From Crotophaga sulcirostris (Eukaryota > Chordata > Aves > Cuculiformes > Crotophagidae): DNA of 64,000 nt. Location: the NCBI GenBank assembly GCA_013397455.1, contig VYZB01000076.1, forward strand, positions 1,459,522 to 1,523,521, read 5' to 3'. Shown one piece after another: positions 49,588 to 63,700 of this stretch (positions within the stretch are counted from its first letter, which is position 1; each line of letters starts with the position of its first letter). The position numbers and the translations under genes are program-made. The notes under the pieces were generated by a model that was given only the letters and a program-made list of their open reading frames with translations, ran no database searches and was not told where the DNA came from.

Positions 49588-49915
49588 CGTAGAATCACAA
49601 AACAGTCTGGATCTTAAAGGTGGGTCCAGACTCTTCTCAGTGGTGCCAAGCGACAGGACAAGTAGCAATGGGCACAAACTGGAGCACAGGAAGTTCCACC
49701 TAACCAGAAGGAAAAAATTGCCTACTGTGAGGGTGACAGAGCACTGGAACAGGCTGCCCTTGAAGGTGTGGAATCTCCTCTGAAGATATTCAGAACCCAC
49801 CTGGACATGTTTCTGTGCAACCTGCTCTAGGTGAACCTGCTTTGGCAGGGGTGGTGGACTACATGGTCTCCAGAGGTTACTTCCAAACCCAACCATTCTG
49901 TGATTCTGTGAAGAG
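49588..49915 (+). mobile_element. CR1 LINE fragment, plus orientation
   Basis: 49618-49915 is a plus-oriented CR1 3' part: 'gggtccagactcttctcagt', 'gcactggaacaggctgccct', ending CATTCTGTGATTCTGTG. It is preceded at 49588-49617 by a short piece resembling an inverted CR1 end (GTAGAATCACAAAACAG), suggesting nested or head-to-head copies. Confidence 0.82.
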
Positions 49916-52900
49916 AAGCAGCAGAAAGCAAGTAGGCATCCAGGGGAAGCACTCTGCATAGCACAGGGAATGCTTTGGAGCCTAAACCTCTCCTGCCTTG
50001 CCTTTATCTCCCCGTGTGCCTGCGTGTTCATGGATACTGGCTGCCGGCAGCGCTGTAACCTGACACAAAAATGTTGCAGCTGGGCACAGCATTTTCCAGT
50101 GGGTATGAGAGGAAGGAAGCTGTGCCTGATCACATAGGAGATACAGCCAAAAATGTTAGCTGCTAAGGGAACAAATGACTGCTTGCACAAAAATGCATGG
50201 ATCCAGTCATCAAAGCAAGCTTTAACTGAGGCGCGCTGTCCCGAGCTGCCAAGGATGGCTGCACAGCAGCCAGGTTGCACAGCAGCCACCTTCTCAGCAT
50301 GCCTCACCAGGGTTGGAGTCAGGGCTCTGGCAGGAGGAGGTCAGGCGCTGCCAAAAAGCTAAGGCATGTTGTAGGAGTTGTTTGTTGCTGTGGGAACCAA
50401 GCAGGTTCTGACTGTGATTGTGGGCAAAGTGTAGGCTTTTCTGTGAGGATTTGGGTGGTGGATTCCTCTGTGACACGAGAAGTGTACTCATCGGGTAGAT
50501 AACCTGCTACTGCTGCTGTCTGTAAACAACAGAGCCCAGGATGCGACTTGTGCCGGAGAGATTTGGAGATGGGCAAAATGCCAGAGGGTGCCAGGGCACT
50601 GCAGCCCATGCTGCAGGGTTTTGTGGGGCTGGTCCTCACAGCTGATGCTTTCCCTGGGAACTTGAGGGAGCACAATGTGGGGAGCTGCTAGCACAGTGAT
50701 TGCCTCCTTCCAGCCACAAAGGTCTGGCACTGTCACCCCCATGCCATCCCGACAGCTCCCAACACCAAGAGGAGTGGGATAAACCACCATGGAATCGGGA
50801 CTTAAAAATGCAGTGGGGAATGCTGTATCAGCACCAAGGTGGTGTGGCCAAAAAGCACAGGAAACTGAGTCTATGTCCAGACAGATCAGCCTAGGTAAAT
50901 CTGTTTTTCTTACTTTTCTTAAGTATTACTTCTGGCCAAATTCTCGATCACACCAATATGCCTTTTAGGAACACGTGCTTCAGAAGGAAGCAATGGCAGT
51001 GGTTGTTCATCTTACAAGGATTGAAAAAGACATATTTTGGGCTAGTCACCAACTACCAGTCTTCATTTGTAGCTAATGTCCTTACTGAATCCAAATCTGC
51101 CCTTGTTGTTTTCCTTCATCTTCCCAAAAAAGAACTTCTTCACTTTTCAGAAATATATGTAAAAATAATCTTCCTCTTTCTCTCCCCTTTGGTGTAATTT
51201 TTGAGGCACAGGAAGAACTTAATTCACTGCATATAAGAAAAGGTTGCGATGGTGCCTGAGGAGACTTCAGAAGTCACTCTATAGCCTTGCTCACATCTTT
51301 TATGTGTCCCCATTTGGTTCTGCCAATGGAATTACATCAACAAATTCCCATAAGGGAGGGTACTACTTATACTGAAAAAAGGTTTCTTGATCTTAAAATA
51401 AATTCACCAGTTAGATATTGGCATAAATTCTGTTATTCCAATAGCAAAATAGTAGCAAAATAGTCATTTTGGTGGTAAACTCGTGTCCTCGAGTCAGGTT
51501 TTGCAGGTAAAAGTGGCTTAGTGACCTTCATGTGCTCCCTAGCCAACTTGGTTACGCCTGCAGGCTTTTAGATAGAAAATACAACTTAGACTTAGAAAAT
51601 ACAACAGTAGTCAAAAAATTGTATATACTACAACTTTATTATGCATATATACATTATATTGTATCTAATTGTGTCTAAACACTGACATGAAAATATAATA
51701 ATGTTGCAAATATGTTTTCCCTTCCTGCAGAATGTTTCAAATCTATTCTACAGCATGTTTAGCCTCAGCTTTCTTTTCTTGTTTAATGAGGAAAATACAG
51801 TGTTGGATAAATGTTGCATGTATTGTTAATTGAATGCATGTGAGAAGTAATCTGGTCCTTTATAGATTAAATCAAAGTTTTATGCTTTCCTTTATGATGA
51901 AGTCTTTTTAGTGTAAAGGAATATGTATTAGTAGGCACGAGTCATTCTGCATGATGCTATGAAAAGTAACAAGCATATCTTGGGTTTAAAGTTTAATTAT
52001 ATGCAGTTTTATTTTATAGAAGATGTTTAAAAGTTGTTAGACTAGCAAGGCCAATTACTGGGGGCCTTGTTCTTCTTGCGGTTGTTGAATTTAGCCTATC
52101 CTTATTTGTCTTCATTGTGTACATGTTTTGTGAAGTAATCATTAATGAAGTTACCTCATACTCAAATTACTGCCTGCTATTTTTACTGTAGGTTGCCTCC
52201 AATAGCAACCTGGATGAATAGTGCCTGGTGAATGAGGCAGCTATTCAGTGTTTCAGTTTCTCCTCATTAGTTATATTGTGGGCCCAATTTGCTCTACATT
52301 ATTCTTAGCACAGAATTATCCCTTTCTAATAGCTTTTTTATTTGTGTGTGTGACATCTGCTGCCACAGTGTCTCAGAAATATATGTGAATTGTGTTTTTC
52401 TGTATAATGTCACTGTTAGGCAGAGGAATATTTTATATTCCTTTTCTGGGTGACAGTTTCTTCCTAGACCAGAATTCTAAACAAAAGCACCATAGCTCTT
52501 TGGTAATGAAGAGCCCAATGTGGAAAACATGGACTGGAGTTCAGGAGAGTGGCTAACCACCCACAGTACCTTTTGCCTCCAGCTGGGACTATGAGCATTT
52601 AAAACTTTTGGAAATTGAATTCCAGCATGGGGACACTCCTGACAGCTTCTGCAGGGCCAGGGTTTCACCTGAAGGATCAGAGCTGCAGCACTGAGAAAAT
52701 AAATAATAAACAATAGTGACTAAAATCATAAAGATGAGTTTAAATTATTTGACAGTTTCACACAGAGCGCTCATACAGCAGCTAGGGACAACTCCACTGC
52801 CTTTGACGTCTTGAGTACAAATCCAACCTCTTGCTTTTTACCAGCTGTAGGACCTACTTCAAAAGGCATTTCATTGTGTGAGAAGTATTAACTCATGGGT

Positions 52901-55900
52901 TTGCTGGGATTTCTTTCTCTTGAGCCTGCACCTACGAGATTCACTACCAGAAGAGATGACAAAGGATGAGTGTCATTCCCAAAGTTACTGACAGGATCCA
53001 TTAAAATTCAGTGTCAGGCCAGTTTTTAGCTGCCAGTGGTTGATTCTAGAAATGCTGGTCACGTGTTCAATAAAAGTTAAGATTTCCAGCGTAACTTGAG
53101 CATAATGTAAGCATATGGGATCCTTTTCAAATACATCAATGAAGATTTTAAAAAAGCAGATATTGTCACTTGAAAAGATTTGATTTAAAATGTCTAGAAT
53201 AAGTTTTTAGAGATAATATCTCTTTTAATTCATCTCACTGAAGACTGAAAGTTGAATAATGCTGATGAAAGAAGTTGAACTGCATAAATCTTAACTATAG
53301 CTATTTCCATTTTTCTTGAAGGCTGTATTTTAAGTGTTCTATGAAGGGCTTATATTCCCACAGCCTAAATGTTTTTCTCATTTTCCAAAGAAAAAATAAA
53401 CTTATTATTTAGAAATATCACCAAAATTAGCTCTCCAAACAATGACTGTAATTGCTGGCTAAAAGAAATTCCACAGAAAGTCTCCCTGATTTCCTTTTTT
53501 TTTTATTAAAGGACAATCTAATTCAAACATGACCTAGAAAATTATTTGAGGAAAAAAAAAAAAAAGAAAAGGATGAAACAGCTTGTCACATAATCAAACT
53601 GATTATGCATCATGTCTTTGAAGCAGAAGCTCTAAGAGGAGACATGATAATAGGAGTGTGTTCCAGAGGATGTATACACACACACACACAAAGGAAAGAG
53701 TACTCAGAAATGTAATCTTGAATAGTTAAAATCATATTTTACGCTTAAATTCCATATTGGCAGCAGTTCTTGTGTGACTTGGATAGGATATTGTTCCACA
53801 TTATAGAAGAACAACTTGCAAAAGCAAAAGATAAATTCTGTAGTATTTCCTGGCACATCTCTTCATCCTTATTTAAAAAACCCAACATATTGAATTAATA
53901 TCAATGGGTGATTTTATTTGTTCACACACGTATGTATATGCATGCGACCACATCCACTATACATATATTTATAATGGTTTTGATCTTGAAGTGTTGTTGC
54001 ACAAGTTGTATGATATTCAGTAATTTCCAGAAGGATAGGCCTGATCCAAAGCCTCTGGTTCCCAGTAGTTGATGAGTCTTTGAACCAGGGATCTGGTTGC
54101 TGGCACGAGGAGCTGGCAGCCTTTTTTGTCTGTATGGTCATGTCACTCTTCCCTGCTTGTTTGTCTTACACCCAGTAACCTGGTGAACACAGGTATGAAA
54201 AGTGATAACCACCTACGCTGTCAGTCTGGAGCTGCCACGTGTTTCAGTTAGAAGGAAATGCAAACAGCACTGTAGGTCTGTATGAGAAACTCCCTATTCC
54301 CAGTGCTAAGTGTGCAAAGACAAACATCTGCTGAGTCTCAGAGCTGCAGGGGAAAGGGGAATATGCCACAGGATATCCAATGCTCTTACAATAGCCTGCT
54401 AGTGTTGGGTAAAACTTTGTTTCCTAGGAAAGGTAAAAAAAAAACTAATTTCTTTCAAAATACAGTTTACTTTTTTAAATTGTTTTTTTTTCCTTGTGAA
54501 TATTGATGTATATTGATGTACAAAATTTCTGTGGTAGGCAAAAAATTATTTGCAGAATTCAATGAACTGCTTTACCACCAATTACAGATGAAGTTGTAAG
54601 AAAGGACTGAATCTGTCCCACTGTAATGGCCATGAAGTACTCCATGCCAGTCAAGTCAGGGTTAGCATCACAGGTGACTGTTGTTATTTTTCCCTTCTGT
54701 CACCCAAGGCAACTATCCAAGCTGTGTCCCTGAGCAGCCGCAGGTGAGAAAGAGGAAATAATTTTACTTTGAAACAGGGAATATTTATTTTTTATTTAAT
54801 GTGGCACAAGTTAAATAAGCAGCTCAGAAGCAGACTTCATACCACACTAGCATGTAGAAAAAACAGCTAACAAGAAAGGTGTTTAATGCAGAGATATAAG
54901 ACTGAATAAAAGTTGCAGGAAATGAAATTTAGAAGAGAAGAATATAGACTGAACATGAAGAAAAAAAAATCCCAACGGTTAAGTCACACAAAGCATGCCA
55001 GGTATAAGAAAATTGCAGTGTAGTGAAGGGGAATTTTTGATACATCTTCATTTTTAAGGTAATGAGTTCTGCTTTGCATCTAAATCTGGAGTTCAGCTTC
55101 CCTCTTATGCATAATTCTAAAAACCATACTTTTTGGACATTGAGTAAATATCTTGATAGCTAACATAATAAGATATCCATCAATAAATTTCATAGCTATG
55201 TTGTTCATTTCTTTATATAAAATTATTTTATTTATAAGGTGACACAGATACTTTTCACATATGAAAATACACAGCTAAAGCACTCAAAAGAACTTTAAGC
55301 AACAAACAGCCACACAGCAAACCCCTAAACATAAGAAATAATCATTAAACAGATCCATAGTTCATTTACCATTCTTGTTTCCTACCTCCCAAATGAAGAA
55401 AGCCACAAATTAGCCATGTCATTCTATTACTGCCATACGAGATGAAACCTGCCTGGTTTATCAAAGTAGCTGTTGAAGAGGTGAGGAGGTTAAGACCAAG
55501 GTCCTAATCACCAAAGTGAACCCAATTTCTCTTTAATCACCTAAACACTTCTGAAGATCCATGCTTACGTTGTTTAGCTTAATCCACAAGTGACATAGTT
55601 AATTTGACTCACTGAATGAAATATAAAAAAATGAAAGCGAGTTTGCATTAGGAAAACACCATGAAATAAAAAAAAATGAAAGCATGTTTTATAGAAACAG
55701 TGAAAACTGTATCATCTTAATCATTTGGACATTCACATACAACATAACTCAAGCTGGCTTTCCAAGGACCTCAGTTTTAACTCTCACTTTTAACATGATA
55801 ATTTGAAACAAGTTACTTTGTTTCATTTTTCTTTGCATTTCCAGACACAAATATAACCATTTAAAGAAGAAAATACTGAAGCAGGAATGTCTAGAGAATG

Positions 55901-58900
55901 AGGCAAAAAGCAACATCTGCACTAGTGAGCCCTGCAGGACGTTCTGCAAGCTGCTTTGCAGGAAAGATCCAAGCAGAAGGAGCATATAACAAAAAGCCTG
56001 CAGTTAACACTGAAATTCATTCATGAGAAGCAAAATTCTGTACAATCAGCAGTAATAATACTTAGAGAGTAGATGTTTACTTTTCATGCTGCATTAACTG
56101 TCAACAAAACTAAATTTACACAAGTCTAGAGTGAATTTTTACTGCATTTTGAGTACAAGAAAAATTTGTCATTTCAGTGAGGAGTACTGACAAGGTAAAT
56201 TGCAACGTTCCTCATCATTCCTTCCCCAGTTTTCCTATTTCTTCCATTCAGAAAGTCCATCCTCCATGTAATCAGCAACTACAATACTTTTCCTTCAAAC
56301 TATAAACTGCATCCACCCACTCTATTCTAGTCTTTTCTTTCAGGCTCTTGAAGCTACAGGGTCTCAGAGAAGATCCAGTCCCTCTCTTTCTTGTCATCTC
56401 TGATGCTGCACAGCCTGCTGAGTTCATGCAGGTCCTTAACTTAGTGACACAGATCCTGAATGCGCACACATCTCCTACAGGCTAGAAGGCAATTTCCTGA
56501 TGCCCCAGCCTCCACAAGAGACCCTAGACGTTCCCTGCAGCCCAAGACATGGAGAGCTGCATCCTTCTGGAGTTCTCTTGGGCTAAGACATCTTACCCTG
56601 CTTGAGCATGGGGGATGGAATAGATGACCTACAGGTAACTCTCTCTATTTCTAGTTTGTCCTTACCTTCTACAAACTTTTTTCCTTCTCATCTCCTTTTA
56701 TCATCTCCTGTTCCCTTCTCTGACCTCTGCATTGTGTGCCTTGAAGAAGAAATTCTATTTGAGGAGGTTGCAGTCCTGAACATGCCTGCTCTACTGAGCC
56801 TTGTACAAAGGGCTTGAGCAGCCTGTTTGTTAGCATCAGGAGCTGCTGCACGCAAGCTCGTTGTGCCACTCCAAACGAGATGCACTGATGGGTGCTAGGG
56901 TAGAGGTAGCCTCCCAGCCTGCTGGGAAACTGTCTGTTAGCTGGACAGTCTACTCAGATAATCTGTAATTTATAATACCATTGAGAAAGGTAGATTGTGA
57001 GCAGATCAAGAAGAGATGGAACACAATGCTCCTGCCCAGGAGAGGGTTGCCCGTGGAGGAGCAAGCAAACCCCCTCACCATTACCCTGGGGCAGGTGCAG
57101 TGGGTGCTGGGCTGCTCGCCCAGTAGGGCCCTTGGGCTGCCCTGGTCTGCATCTGCACAGGTTCCCTGGCCATGGGGTCACCTCAGCCACATCACAGTCA
57201 TGGAACTGCCTGGAGGCAGCTCCCACGCCATACAAGCAATTTTGTCTGTGTGACCTTGCCTTTATCTAACTGTGCAGCAAGAAGTTCTCATGCAAGCGTC
57301 CTTTAGGAACAGAGTTGTTTTCTTGTGAGGAAATCCTGTAGTAGCTCAAAAGATCAAATTGGGGAGAGCATCTTTCCATGGAGAGGATTAGCTCCATGCA
57401 GCATCGCTTGGGAAAATCCATCTGGGCTCCACCCAGTGCTGCATGAACATGGGGTGCCCAACATCTGAAAGGATGTAAGATGGACTTACTATCTATATTC
57501 CTCTTCTCATCCTATCTTACAAGACCTGTGATTTTATTAAGCTACTTGTAGTCTAGGCATTGTTGTTGAGATCCATACAAGCCCTGCTCCATCCCTCTCC
57601 CATCTCATCTCACTCTCTCCCTGGTGCAGAACAACCTCTTCTGCTGTTTATCCACCCCAGATGCCAAGGAGTTGTGCTTCATTTCTAGTCTATTCATGGT
57701 ACAGTACATGTGCTGGATAAACACTACAAAGTCATCCAAAAACATATATCAAGCAAGCAAGAAAAAGGGTAGTTGCTGAGATGACTTCTACCCACTCATT
57801 TTTCTGCTTCTTCTTTAACACTTCATGAGAATGAATTATTTTGTTTTCAATGGCCTTTTGCCTATTTTTTTTTATTCTGGCTGTCATTGGTCATTATCTG
57901 ACTTTTGTTGGAAACACTCAGGACCCAGGAAAGACAAGATGTTTTAGTTCAGCTGTTTACATGAGGTTTGCGGCAGATGGCAGAAGTTTATTCTTAATGA
58001 GAAGGTTTTCCACCACAGGTCTCCAGTGAGAGAGTGTTCCCTAAGCCTGCAGCAAACCCAAGGTCACTGCAGTAGCACAACCTCAGGTGGATATCAGGAA
58101 AAAGCAGGAGCCCCAGGGTGTTCTGTAACAGTTTGCACACGCCATGAGCTTAATAGATGGTGTTGTTTCCCCTAGCACAGTTCTACCTTCTGAACACCAG
58201 GACATAATAATAAGGATTGCAAAAAAAGATAAACTTTTAGCCTCAAGGAAAAGTGAAAAAGAAGCTGGCACATTCATGTTGGAGCCAAAAAAGCCCTCTG
58301 TGTTATTTACTTGGATGTTGTTACAGCCTGCATCCAACTGCATCAAAGATTAGTTCCCTATACGGAGGTTTTTGTAGAAGGAATGACTAACTTAATTATA
58401 ATAAACCCAACATTCTTACTTTATAATACAGTACATAATCAACTAAAATATTAGCAGGTAAGCTCTAAAAGCATAGCGTGAGCTTCTGGTCATATTTGAA
58501 TGATACAATCTGTAGTAATTCTGTCATGCTTAGGTATATTTTTCTAGATGCATACCAATGAAATTGTTATCACAACCTTTTCCACATTCTCCCAATAAAA
58601 GGCATCAATGTGAATAAAACATTATGGTGTGAGGTAGTGATTAGCTTTAGGATATATAAGGGTCATTATGATTTCTGTCTTCTGTGTTTGTCACTGTTCG
58701 TGTCAAACTTTATACCTAAAAAATATTTTCTGATTCCCTTTCAAACATGCAACATCTGCTAAGAATTAAACACAGATTTTCCTGTACTGTATGAAAGATG
58801 TTGATGTTCTAGAAAATGCTAAGAAAATGTTTTAAACATGATCCTTTTTTCCCCCTGAGATATGTGAAGAGAATATGGTTTCCTTCTCACAATTTCCATT

Positions 58901-60416
58901 ACATACAGGAAAATTTTCCTTTATTTAACCAATTCACGATTCAGAGAATTTCTAAAATAAGCCTAATCTCTCTCTAGACATGCAAAGCATTGCAGGAGTT
59001 GTCCTGGGCTGATGTAAGCTGTTATACCTCTAATGGAGTGAATCTTTGATTGTTTACATTCTCTCTTTGCTTTCTCTAGGCTGTGAGAAAGGAAGTGCTC
59101 AATATTAATGGTAAACTATGACATCAATCAATTTTGCTGTATTGTAACCATATTATATTATTAAAATTCTCTTCTGAATGTTGGAAATTTGATCTGTCTT
59201 TTCAGTGCTGCAGTTTAAAAACAAATGAAATGGATTTTAAGTGGGCAGTCATGAAATTGACAAAAAGAACCAGCGGCCTCCCAGGCAGTATTTTTCTCTT
59301 TCTGTTGTTTTTTTAGTTTTCTTTTTATGGCATACAAACAGGATCTACCTTCCCTATTTTCTCACAGATAATTACATCCAAATCTTTCCAGATATTAAAA
59401 ATAGCTCATCTTCATGCATCTTTGCAAAACACCTGGGGTTTTCTATTTCCTACATCACTATTATTCCACATATTGTTATTTCCATTTGTCCAGGACTATT
59501 CCTCTTTTCAAAACAGATGATTAGATGCGGTTTGGCAAGATGCTGGAAGCAGCTTTAATAAATACAGAATGATTAATGGGCATTTTACCACTATTTCACA
59601 TCACTGTTCACTTCCAAATGAGAACATCAAGGAAGCTATTTGTATGAATAGCCTACTGGTTTGTTCAAATAAACAGCCTAGGGTTATCATTTGTCTTTTT
59701 GTCCGTAGGTGACCTACCTTGCAAAGGTGCTAACTCCCAGCTGGTGTAGACATGAGTTGTTCTCACTCATCTCATTATCCCACCAAAATCCTCATGTCTT
59801 GTTCTGTCTGCTCTCTGTTACATGTGACAAGTCTTCTCTGATGGCACATTCCCTAATATAGTTCTCTTCCCCCAAATTTTGACCCCGAACCTCTCCTCTC
59901 CTTAAAGCCTTTCAATAAAACTCTGTGTATGCTTATTCCATACAGCATTTTAAAGGGCAAGACACTGAGTAAAACTTGACTGTGTTCCATACATCATATT
60001 CTGTTCTCCCATAGCCTCCATTTTTCCCAAGGTGTATATTTCCCCTGCTTCTATCCAATATAGAAATTTATATTATTAATTTTCTATAAAGAGATTCCCC
60101 ATTTTGCCTTCTTCACATACAGTGATTTATTCCAGAAAATGAAAGGAATTTTTTATGTCTAAGCAAATGTTTAATTAAGGCCTCGCCTATGTGAATGCAT
60201 GACAATTGCTTACCATCCTGGAAATCTAGTTGAATTTGGTCATTCTATGGTTCTTCCCTTACAGAGTCAGTGACAAGTTGATCACCTACAGCCTTATTAA
60301 ACCAAAGTAAATTTTGTGTTTACCAAGAGAGGAAAAGGTCATATTTTTAAAAGCTGCAGTACTCCATAAAACTGTGTGTGTTGCTTAACACTGTAACATC
60401 TCATGGTAGCAGCATT
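49916..60416. other. 10.5 kb upstream flank without recognisable genes
   Basis: Mixed composition: moderately GC-rich at 49.9-50.9 and 56.9-57.25 kb, otherwise AT-rich. I see no convincing exon, repeat family, tRNA or other RNA gene. Features inside are a short CA microsatellite (53.67 kb) and a perfect inverted hexamer pair, GGTTGC...GCAACC, at 52191-52210. Confidence 0.55.
53672..53689. repeat. Short (CA)n microsatellite
   Basis: About eight CA dinucleotides in the right flank, preceded by a TGTATA stretch. Confidence 0.8.
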
Positions 60417-60606
60417 CACAGTATCACAGTATCACAGTATCACAAGGTTGGAAAGGACCTTTGAGATCATCAAGTCCAACCTATAAGCCAACACTAACAC
60501 CAACCCATCATCTAAACCATGGCACTGAGTGCCTCATCCAGTCTTCCCTTAAACACCTCCAGGGTCGGCGACTCCACCACCTCCCTGGGCAGCGCATTCC
60601 AGTGGC
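60417..60606 (-). mobile_element. Young CR1 LINE 3' fragment
   Basis: Reverse complement of a CR1 3' end, beginning with three to four tandem CACAGTAT units (60417-60444), a 3'-terminal microsatellite typical of CR1, then AAGGTTGGAAAGGACC and 'ccatggcactgagtgcctca'. About 93% alike by eye to the copy at 2139-2303, so same subfamily. Truncated after ~190 bp, where a local tandem repeat begins. Confidence 0.92.
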
Positions 60607-60722
60607 TTATTTTGTGGCTTAATTTAATTCCAGTGGCTTAATTTAATTTTAATTCCAGTGGTTTAATTTGTGGCTTAATTTAATTCCAATGGCTTAATTT
60701 AATCCAGTGGATTAACTTGATC
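60597..60722. repeat. Degenerate minisatellite, unit about 19 bp
   Basis: About five irregular copies of TTCCAGTGGCTTAATTTAA, with spacing of roughly 18, 25 and 31 bp. The first unit (ATTCCAGTGGCTT) is continuous with the truncated CR1 at its left edge. Confidence 0.85.
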
Positions 60723-63700
60723 TAACTTCTCCAGCTCTGACCAGTGAAGTTGGTTCATTCTTGCTTTTCTCAGAGGCCAATCTTTTCAACTCTTACAAGT
60801 CCTTCATGTTCCTTTTTCAGTATTATACCTGTTGCTGAAATCCCTAACCCTAAGTCCTGGTCCTCCAGTTGTCCATACTGTGGGCCACTGCCCATCTTCC
60901 CATTCCAATGTCCTTTCTGTAGAAAGGGGAGCACAGTGAAAAGTAACACTTTTATCCCTTCCACCTTCCCCGCTGCATGAATCCTGTTCTACTGTGGAGC
61001 AAGGTATGCACATACTAACCCAAAAGACCAAAGGTGATCTGAAGTCCAATAACCTGAATGCAGCTTAAGATGACCGGCTTTGCGCTGCATTTCGGAGTAA
61101 ACACTTCTGTCTTGCCAGCTCTCCAATAGAGAGCTGTTATGTGAAGCCAAGGTGAAGAGTGGGTTGGTGCATTTTTGTCATTTCCTAAGTTGCTTTTTGG
61201 TAAGTTTTGCCTGAGTTTTTTGATCAATCTCCTCAGCCCACAGACACAATATTCATAAATGAGGATACTTCTTATCAGTCAGAAACATTATTATTTTCTG
61301 TACTCTTTTCTTGTTCAGCAGCCGCATAATAAGATTTTCAGAACTGGCATCTTTTATCATGAGATGTTGTGATACTTTATATCTAGTCAGCAACAGAGTT
61401 CCTTCAAGGCAAATACAGTTGTGTTTTCAATTAAAGCAGTGTTATACTTTTGTTTCCATTCCCATTTCATTGACAGACATTGGAGTTAAAGAATATATAT
61501 TGTATTTCTATCCAGTTTGTATTCAATGCTCAGGTATTTGAGTACCATTCTCAGAATGTATCTCAGTGCCTACATAGCTTCTCACACATTACACAAATTT
61601 GCACAAGCACATCTAGCTCTCAAAAGCATATCTATCATTTCAATGTCATTTTTTTTTTCAAGTATCCACTGATTTCAGTCATTCTACATCATTTAGGTAG
61701 TACCTGTGACCCTGATGTTCTCCTCCACTTGTGAGAACTGTGATCACTTTGATCTGTTTGAGCTAGTGCCCTCCCACACAAAAGCAAGTGAAAGACACTG
61801 TTCTGATCTTCACTACCTGGAAACCTATTGCTCTGCCATACAGGTGTTTTGGTCCCATTCCTGAGTCCAGCAAACATTTTTACATTTGATGTTAGCATCT
61901 CTAATAAAAAGCATTGTCCTTATCCTAATCGTTTTGGTAGCACTTAAGAAGTGCAGGCTTTGCTTTATTTTCGTTTGAATAAAGTTTGTTCTAAAATGAG
62001 CTTCATTTGTTTCACTGACTCTCATTTATAAAGGCTTGAGAGGAGGTGATAAAGATGTTTGAATGTGCTATGCTCTGAGCCCTGCATCTGCTCATGTGGC
62101 CCCTGTATAAGTGGCAGTGTAGCCAGGGTGTATAGTGGAAGCTGAGTGGCCTTCAGCATGGCTTTTACCACAGTACAATGGGATTGTAACTTCTCTAATG
62201 ACAAAATTTAAATGCATTTTATCTCCAAAGTGGAAGCTTCGTCCTTTTGCCATCAGAACTCCTGGTGACAGTCTTGAATTTTGTCCACTATGTAAAAACA
62301 AATCACTCGGCACTGTATGAGATGTTCTAGAACCTTTTCCCAGAACTGCTTTTGTATCATCTACGCAGGTTTTCCTTAGTCTCCCACTGACAGACAGGCT
62401 GGTCAAAACCCTGTGGCTAGTTTTCGTTAAACTTGGCAAGTGGACCTCCTTATTTCTTCCACTTGTTGAAAAGAGTTTCTGCCTGTAGATTGCTTTTTGC
62501 TGTGCTATGAAGGCACACATATTCTCCACTAAATGAAACATGATGATAGCCTTGCTGAGCTTTGCCCCAGTCCTTGATTTTCTTCCTTGTTGCTCAGCTC
62601 AGGCTGATTTTCAAACCTTTTCAAGAAATTTTAATGAAAAAGAATTTTTGCATGGATAATCCTATCTCCCACTCACAGCAATTGTTAGGATTTTTTCACA
62701 TTATTTGAGGCAACAATATTTCTGAGACATTGCTTATGTGGAAAATTATTACTTGGAAAAAGATTTCTTCTCCCACCACTATTTCACAGTTTATCAGAAA
62801 GGATCAAGCTAAAATGGCTAATCCTATATCCAGTTCGCAGTCTCTAAACCACATGTACTAATCCTATTTTGAAGTCCAGAAGCAGACATAGGAGGGATTG
62901 GATGACTCAGAAGAATAAAAAAGGCTGGATGAATATCTTGGATACATTTTCTTGGTCATTCAGTAAAAGATTAAACAGAGTTTTCCCCAGGGGAAAAAAA
63001 AAAAGAAAGAAAGATTAGTCAGTAGCTTGAAATGCTGAAAATAAGGATGGATGCAATACTTTTATAAAGATGTTGTAGTAAAGCAGATAATAAGCAAAAT
63101 GGCTTGAGAGTTCTTTCTGATGTTTCATCTCTATGGAAGGGTAACTAAGTATGTGCACAGTTACAAAGCATGTTGCACATATGATGCTTTTCTCAATCAA
63201 TCAGATTTGGTTTTCTGTTCATCTAATTTTGCTTTAATTAATGCTAACATAAATAGGTTTTTTTTCTGAATATAAAGACAGATATATACTGTATTAAGGT
63301 TTTAAATCACACCTGTGATGAACATGGGTAATTTCTACTAGTATCAGGGAGAATACCACTTTTTGTTTATGTGTGCAGGTGGAGAAAATGGTTCCCAAAT
63401 ATAACACTGATAGTCATACTTCATTGCATGTGTGAAATTTAGCAAAGGGAATTAACAACTGAAACGAGCACTCCCACATCAAGGATAATATTAAACAAAT
63501 CTAGCTTTAAGTCCTGACCTTCCTACCAATAATTCCTGTCAGGAGTCTTTGAAGTTTGATACTAAAAAGCCTATGAAGCTTGGAAATTGAAAACAGCATT
63601 TCACAGGTATTAGCATGATAATTAGGAGTCTGTTTTACACATCATTTTAATTTGAAAGTAAGTAATCAGAGTTTAGATGGCACTTTGCTTAATTATGTTG

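Noticed and set aside
49456..50307. 283-codon open frame on the minus strand
   Set aside because: About a third of it is antisense CR1 (49588-49915) and the rest resembles no known protein; long antisense frames through CR1 are common accidents.
52191..52210. Inverted hexamer pair resembling an RFX X-box
   Set aside because: The half sites are about 8 bp apart, while X-boxes have 1-3 bp between them; such short palindromes are expected by chance.
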